Shown: positions 61,662-64,000 of the stretch, in pieces
Layout of the letters: the number at the start of each line of letters is the position of its first letter
Numbering within the stretch: the first letter of the stretch is position 1
From: Anatilimnocola aggregata
GTDB lineage: Bacteria; Planctomycetota; Planctomycetia; Pirellulales; Pirellulaceae
DNA length: 64,000 nucleotides
Assembly: GCF_007747655.1 (NCBI RefSeq)
Contig: NZ_CP036274.1
Span: 7,502,001 to 7,566,000, forward strand
Reading direction: 5' to 3'
Program-made: the position numbers and the translations under genes
The notes under the pieces: generated by a model
What the model was told of the DNA's origin: nothing
The model's input: the letters and a program-made list of their open reading frames with translations, nothing else
Databases searched by the model: none

Positions 61662-64000
61662 GTGGAACGTGGGCAGATCGAACTTCGTGGCGTCGAGGTG
61701 CATAATCTCAAGCACATCGACCTCGATCTGCCGCGCGGCAAGCTGATTGTCTTTTGTGGCGCGAGTGGCAGCGGCAAGACGAGCCTGGCCCTCGATACGC
61801 TCTATGCCGAAGGTCAGCGGCGGTTCATCGAGAGCTTTTCGACCTACACGCGGCAATTTCTCCAACGGCTCGAGAAGCCCGCGGCCGAGCGCATCGACGG
61901 CATTCCTGCAGCGATTGCCGTGACTCGCGACGAAGGGAGCAAGTCGAATCGCACGACCATTGGCAGCGTTACCGAGACGATCGACTATTTACGGCTGCTC
62001 ATGGCGCGCATCGGCCGCCTGACCTGCCCCAGCTGTGGTCAGCCCATCGAGCGGGAGTCGCCCCAAGAGGCCGCCGCCGTCATTAGCGAGCTTCCCGCTG
62101 GCGCCAAGCTGTTGATTGTGGCTCCCTTGGCACTTACGCCGGAGCAAGCGGCTGCTGGCCCGCAGCAACTGCTGACCGAAATGCGCGAGCGTGGCTTTGC
62201 GCGAGCTATCGTGGATGGCCAGACGTTGCAACTCGATCAGCCCGCGACCTGGCCGAAGCAATCAGCGGGAACGATCAGGCTGGTGATCGACCGCCTTGTC
62301 GCTGGCCAATCAGCCCCACGGCGCGTGGTCGATTCGCTCGAAACGGCCTTCAAGCAAGCCCAAGGACATTGCGAAGTCTGGTGGCAGGCCGATGATGCAA
62401 ACTCGTTCACACGCTCCAGCATTACCGAGCAACTCGATCAACAGGCTTGGCGAGTCTGGAGCTTCGTTTCCGAATTACGTTGTCCTCGTTGCCAAGTGAC
62501 ATATCCGCAGCCCGAGCCGCGCCATTTTAGTTTCAATAACGCACTCGGGGCTTGCCCGACCTGCGAAGGCTTTGGCAATCTCGTCGACCTCGATTTCGAG
62601 TTGATCGTCCCCGATCCGAGCAAATCGATTCGCGAAGGGGCCATCGCCCCGTGGAATACGCCAGCCTACGAACACGAGCTTCAAGAGCTCTTGGCCTTGT
62701 CGAGCGACTACCAAATTCCCATTGATGTGCCGTTCGGCGAATTGCTCCCCAAGCACGTGGAACTGATTCGCGAAGGAGTGCCCGAGCGGAACTTCGGTGG
62801 GCTGAAGGGCTTCTTTGCCTGGCTGGAAAAGCGGAAGTACAAGATGCACCTGCGGGTGTATCTCAACCGCTGGCGCAGCACTCGTGATTGTCCCAGCTGT
62901 CATGGCGCGCGACTTAATCCGCTGGCACTCGCGTGGAAGATCAACGGCCTCAATCTCGCCGAGCTTTCCGCCCTGCGACTCGATGCCGCGCAGCGATTGT
63001 TTCAAGACTTGCCACTTACGCCCCGCGATCGTCAGGTCAGCCGCACCATGCTGGAGCAAGTTCGAGGCAGGTTGCAGTTTCTCGTAAAAGTCGGTCTCGG
63101 CTATCTCTCACTCGATCGGACGTTGCGCACCCTCAGCAGCGGTGAATCGCAGCGCGTTGCACTCACGTCGGCTCTGGGGTCCAGCCTGGTCAACATGCTG
63201 TATGTGCTCGATGAGCCTTCGGTGGGACTTCACCCGCGCGATGTCGAACCACTCGTGCAGGCTATTCGCGCCTTGCAGCAACGCGGCAATACGGTAGTCG
63301 TCGTCGAGCACGAAGAGGCCATGATTCGAGCTGGCGATTGGATCGTCGAAATTGGCCCCGGCGCGGGCGAACTCGGTGGTCGCGTTACCTTTCAAGGGAC
63401 GCTGCCCGAACTGCTGAATGCCCAAGGTAGCACCACCGGCGATTTCATGGCTGGCCGTCGCGGCGTTTCCCGTCCGGCCCAACGCCGCGCACCGCGGGGT
63501 TCGCTTCGCCTGCTCGGTGCCCGCGGCAACAATTTAAAAAATCTCAAGGTCGATTTTCCTCTCGGTGTGCTGTGCCTCGTCACAGGCGTGAGCGGCGCGG
63601 GCAAGAGTACACTTGTTCAAGACACGCTGTACGGGGCACTATGTCGGCGGAAAAAGAAGGACTGCGACAAACCGCTGCCGTACGACGACGTGATTGGCGA
63701 TGGGCAGATCGATGACGTGGTCTTGGTCGACCAAAGCCCAATCGGACGTTCGCCTCGTTCGAATCCGGTGACTTACATTAAAGCGTTCGACGAGATTCGC
63801 AAGGTGTTTGCCGAAACGGTCGAAGCCCGCACGCATAACTACACTGCGGGGCACTTCAGCTTTAATGTTGACGGTGGACGCTGCGACGCGTGCCAAGGCG
63901 AGGGCTACATTCAGGTCGAGATGCAGTTTCTAGCTGACGTCTTCATGAAGTGTACGCAGTGCCACGGGACGCGTTACCGGCGCGAGATCCTGGCTGTCAC
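61662..64000 (+). CDS. uvrA: Excinuclease ABC subunit A, 5' part (runs off window)
   Basis: The frame is open from GTG 61662 to the window end (about 779 codons). First ABC half: Walker A GASGSGKTSLALDTL, DYLRLLMARIGRLTCPSCGQPIE (UvrB-interaction region start), CPRCQVTYPQPEPRHFSFNNALGACPTCEGFG, signature LSSGESQRVALTSAL, then VLDEPSVGLHPRD. Second half: Walker A GVSGAGKSTLVQDTL and the zinc module GRCDACQGEGYIQVEMQFLADVFMKCTQCHGTRY. It recognises DNA damage together with UvrB. The signature has Ser where LSGGE has the first Gly. The start is inferred; no strong ribosome site. Confidence 0.9.
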   Translation, partial: MERGQIELRGVEVHNLKHIDLDLPRGKLIVFCGASGSGKTSLALDTLYAEGQRRFIESFSTYTRQFLQRLEKPAAERIDGIPAAIAVTRDEGSKSNRTTIGSVTETIDYLRLLMARIGRLTCPSCGQPIERESPQEAAAVISELPAGAKLLIVAPLALTPEQAAAGPQQLLTEMRERGFARAIVDGQTLQLDQPATWPKQSAGTIRLVIDRLVAGQSAPRRVVDSLETAFKQAQGHCEVWWQADDANSFTRSSITEQLDQQAWRVWSFVSELRCPRCQVTYPQPEPRHFSFNNALGACPTCEGFGNLVDLDFELIVPDPSKSIREGAIAPWNTPAYEHELQELLALSSDYQIPIDVPFGELLPKHVELIREGVPERNFGGLKGFFAWLEKRKYKMHLRVYLNRWRSTRDCPSCHGARLNPLALAWKINGLNLAELSALRLDAAQRLFQDLPLTPRDRQVSRTMLEQVRGRLQFLVKVGLGYLSLDRTLRTLSSGESQRVALTSALGSSLVNMLYVLDEPSVGLHPRDVEPLVQAIRALQQRGNTVVVVEHEEAMIRAGDWIVEIGPGAGELGGRVTFQGTLPELLNAQGSTTGDFMAGRRGVSRPAQRRAPRGSLRLLGARGNNLKNLKVDFPLGVLCLVTGVSGAGKSTLVQDTLYGALCRRKKKDCDKPLPYDDVIGDGQIDDVVLVDQSPIGRSPRSNPVTYIKAFDEIRKVFAETVEARTHNYTAGHFSFNVDGGRCDACQGEGYIQVEMQFLADVFMKCTQCHGTRYRREILAV

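Overview
The window looks like a chromosomal segment of a planctomycete (Planctomycetota), probably a member of the Pirellulales. The evidence is a BBP7-type outer-membrane protein, a large PVC-type membrane-bound dehydrogenase-domain protein, several tiny proteins beginning M-x-x-NPYESP, many secreted beta-propeller and transglutaminase-like proteins, and recurring intergenic hairpins of kinds I associate with this phylum. No tRNA, rRNA, CRISPR array or intact insertion sequence was seen.

Layout. 0.1-13.8 kb carries a membrane protein, a gamma-glutamylcyclotransferase-like protein with a transglutaminase, a CxxCH protein, a cluster of tiny membrane proteins, a class V aminotransferase, aldose 1-epimerase, a PQQ-type propeller, a START-domain protein, two secreted transglutaminase-like paralogues (one with the catalytic residues lost), a BBP7 barrel and an HELAH protein. 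13.8-16.5 kb is repeat-rich and holds more copies of the tiny membrane-protein family. 16.7-25.3 kb encodes the PVC-type protein, SGNH hydrolase, an SRPBCC/DUF1428/DoxX cluster, a membrane-anchored Hint-domain protein coupled to an Asp-box propeller, and a MoaD/ThiS-like protein. 25.4-33 kb has two tandem GT-C/TPR membrane proteins, two overlapping transglutaminases with a decayed tandem duplication behind them, and an HTH/PIN toxin-antitoxin pair. 33-36 kb has upp, a lipoprotein and a GT9 heptosyltransferase.

36.4-46.6 kb is a flagellar operon in the order flgF-flgG-flgA-flgH-flgI-flgJ-flgN-like-flgK-flgL, preceded by a strong sigma-54 (-24/-12) promoter match. It supplies the rod, the P- and L-rings and the hook-filament junction. 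46.6-50.1 kb (minus strand) is a VWA-TPR-ExbB-ExbD operon. 50.6-54.3 kb is dnaG followed by the primary sigma factor gene. After that come a HEPN-domain gene with a coiled-coil partner, carB, two small secreted proteins, a class II fructose-bisphosphate aldolase, and the 5' part of uvrA running off the window.

The items most worth following up are: (1) a family of about 77-87 aa membrane proteins ending FWPLEQxDRKxRP, two of whose four copies lie directly behind NPYESP genes; (2) a standalone, apparently splicing-dead Hint domain on a membrane anchor, overlapping an Asp-box propeller gene; (3) an active-looking/dead-looking transglutaminase pair; (4) the HTH/PIN module with 9-bp-period operator repeats; (5) the HEPN/coiled-coil pair; (6) the sigma-54 flagellar promoter. 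All calls come from reading the sequence and remembered family knowledge; no database search was run.
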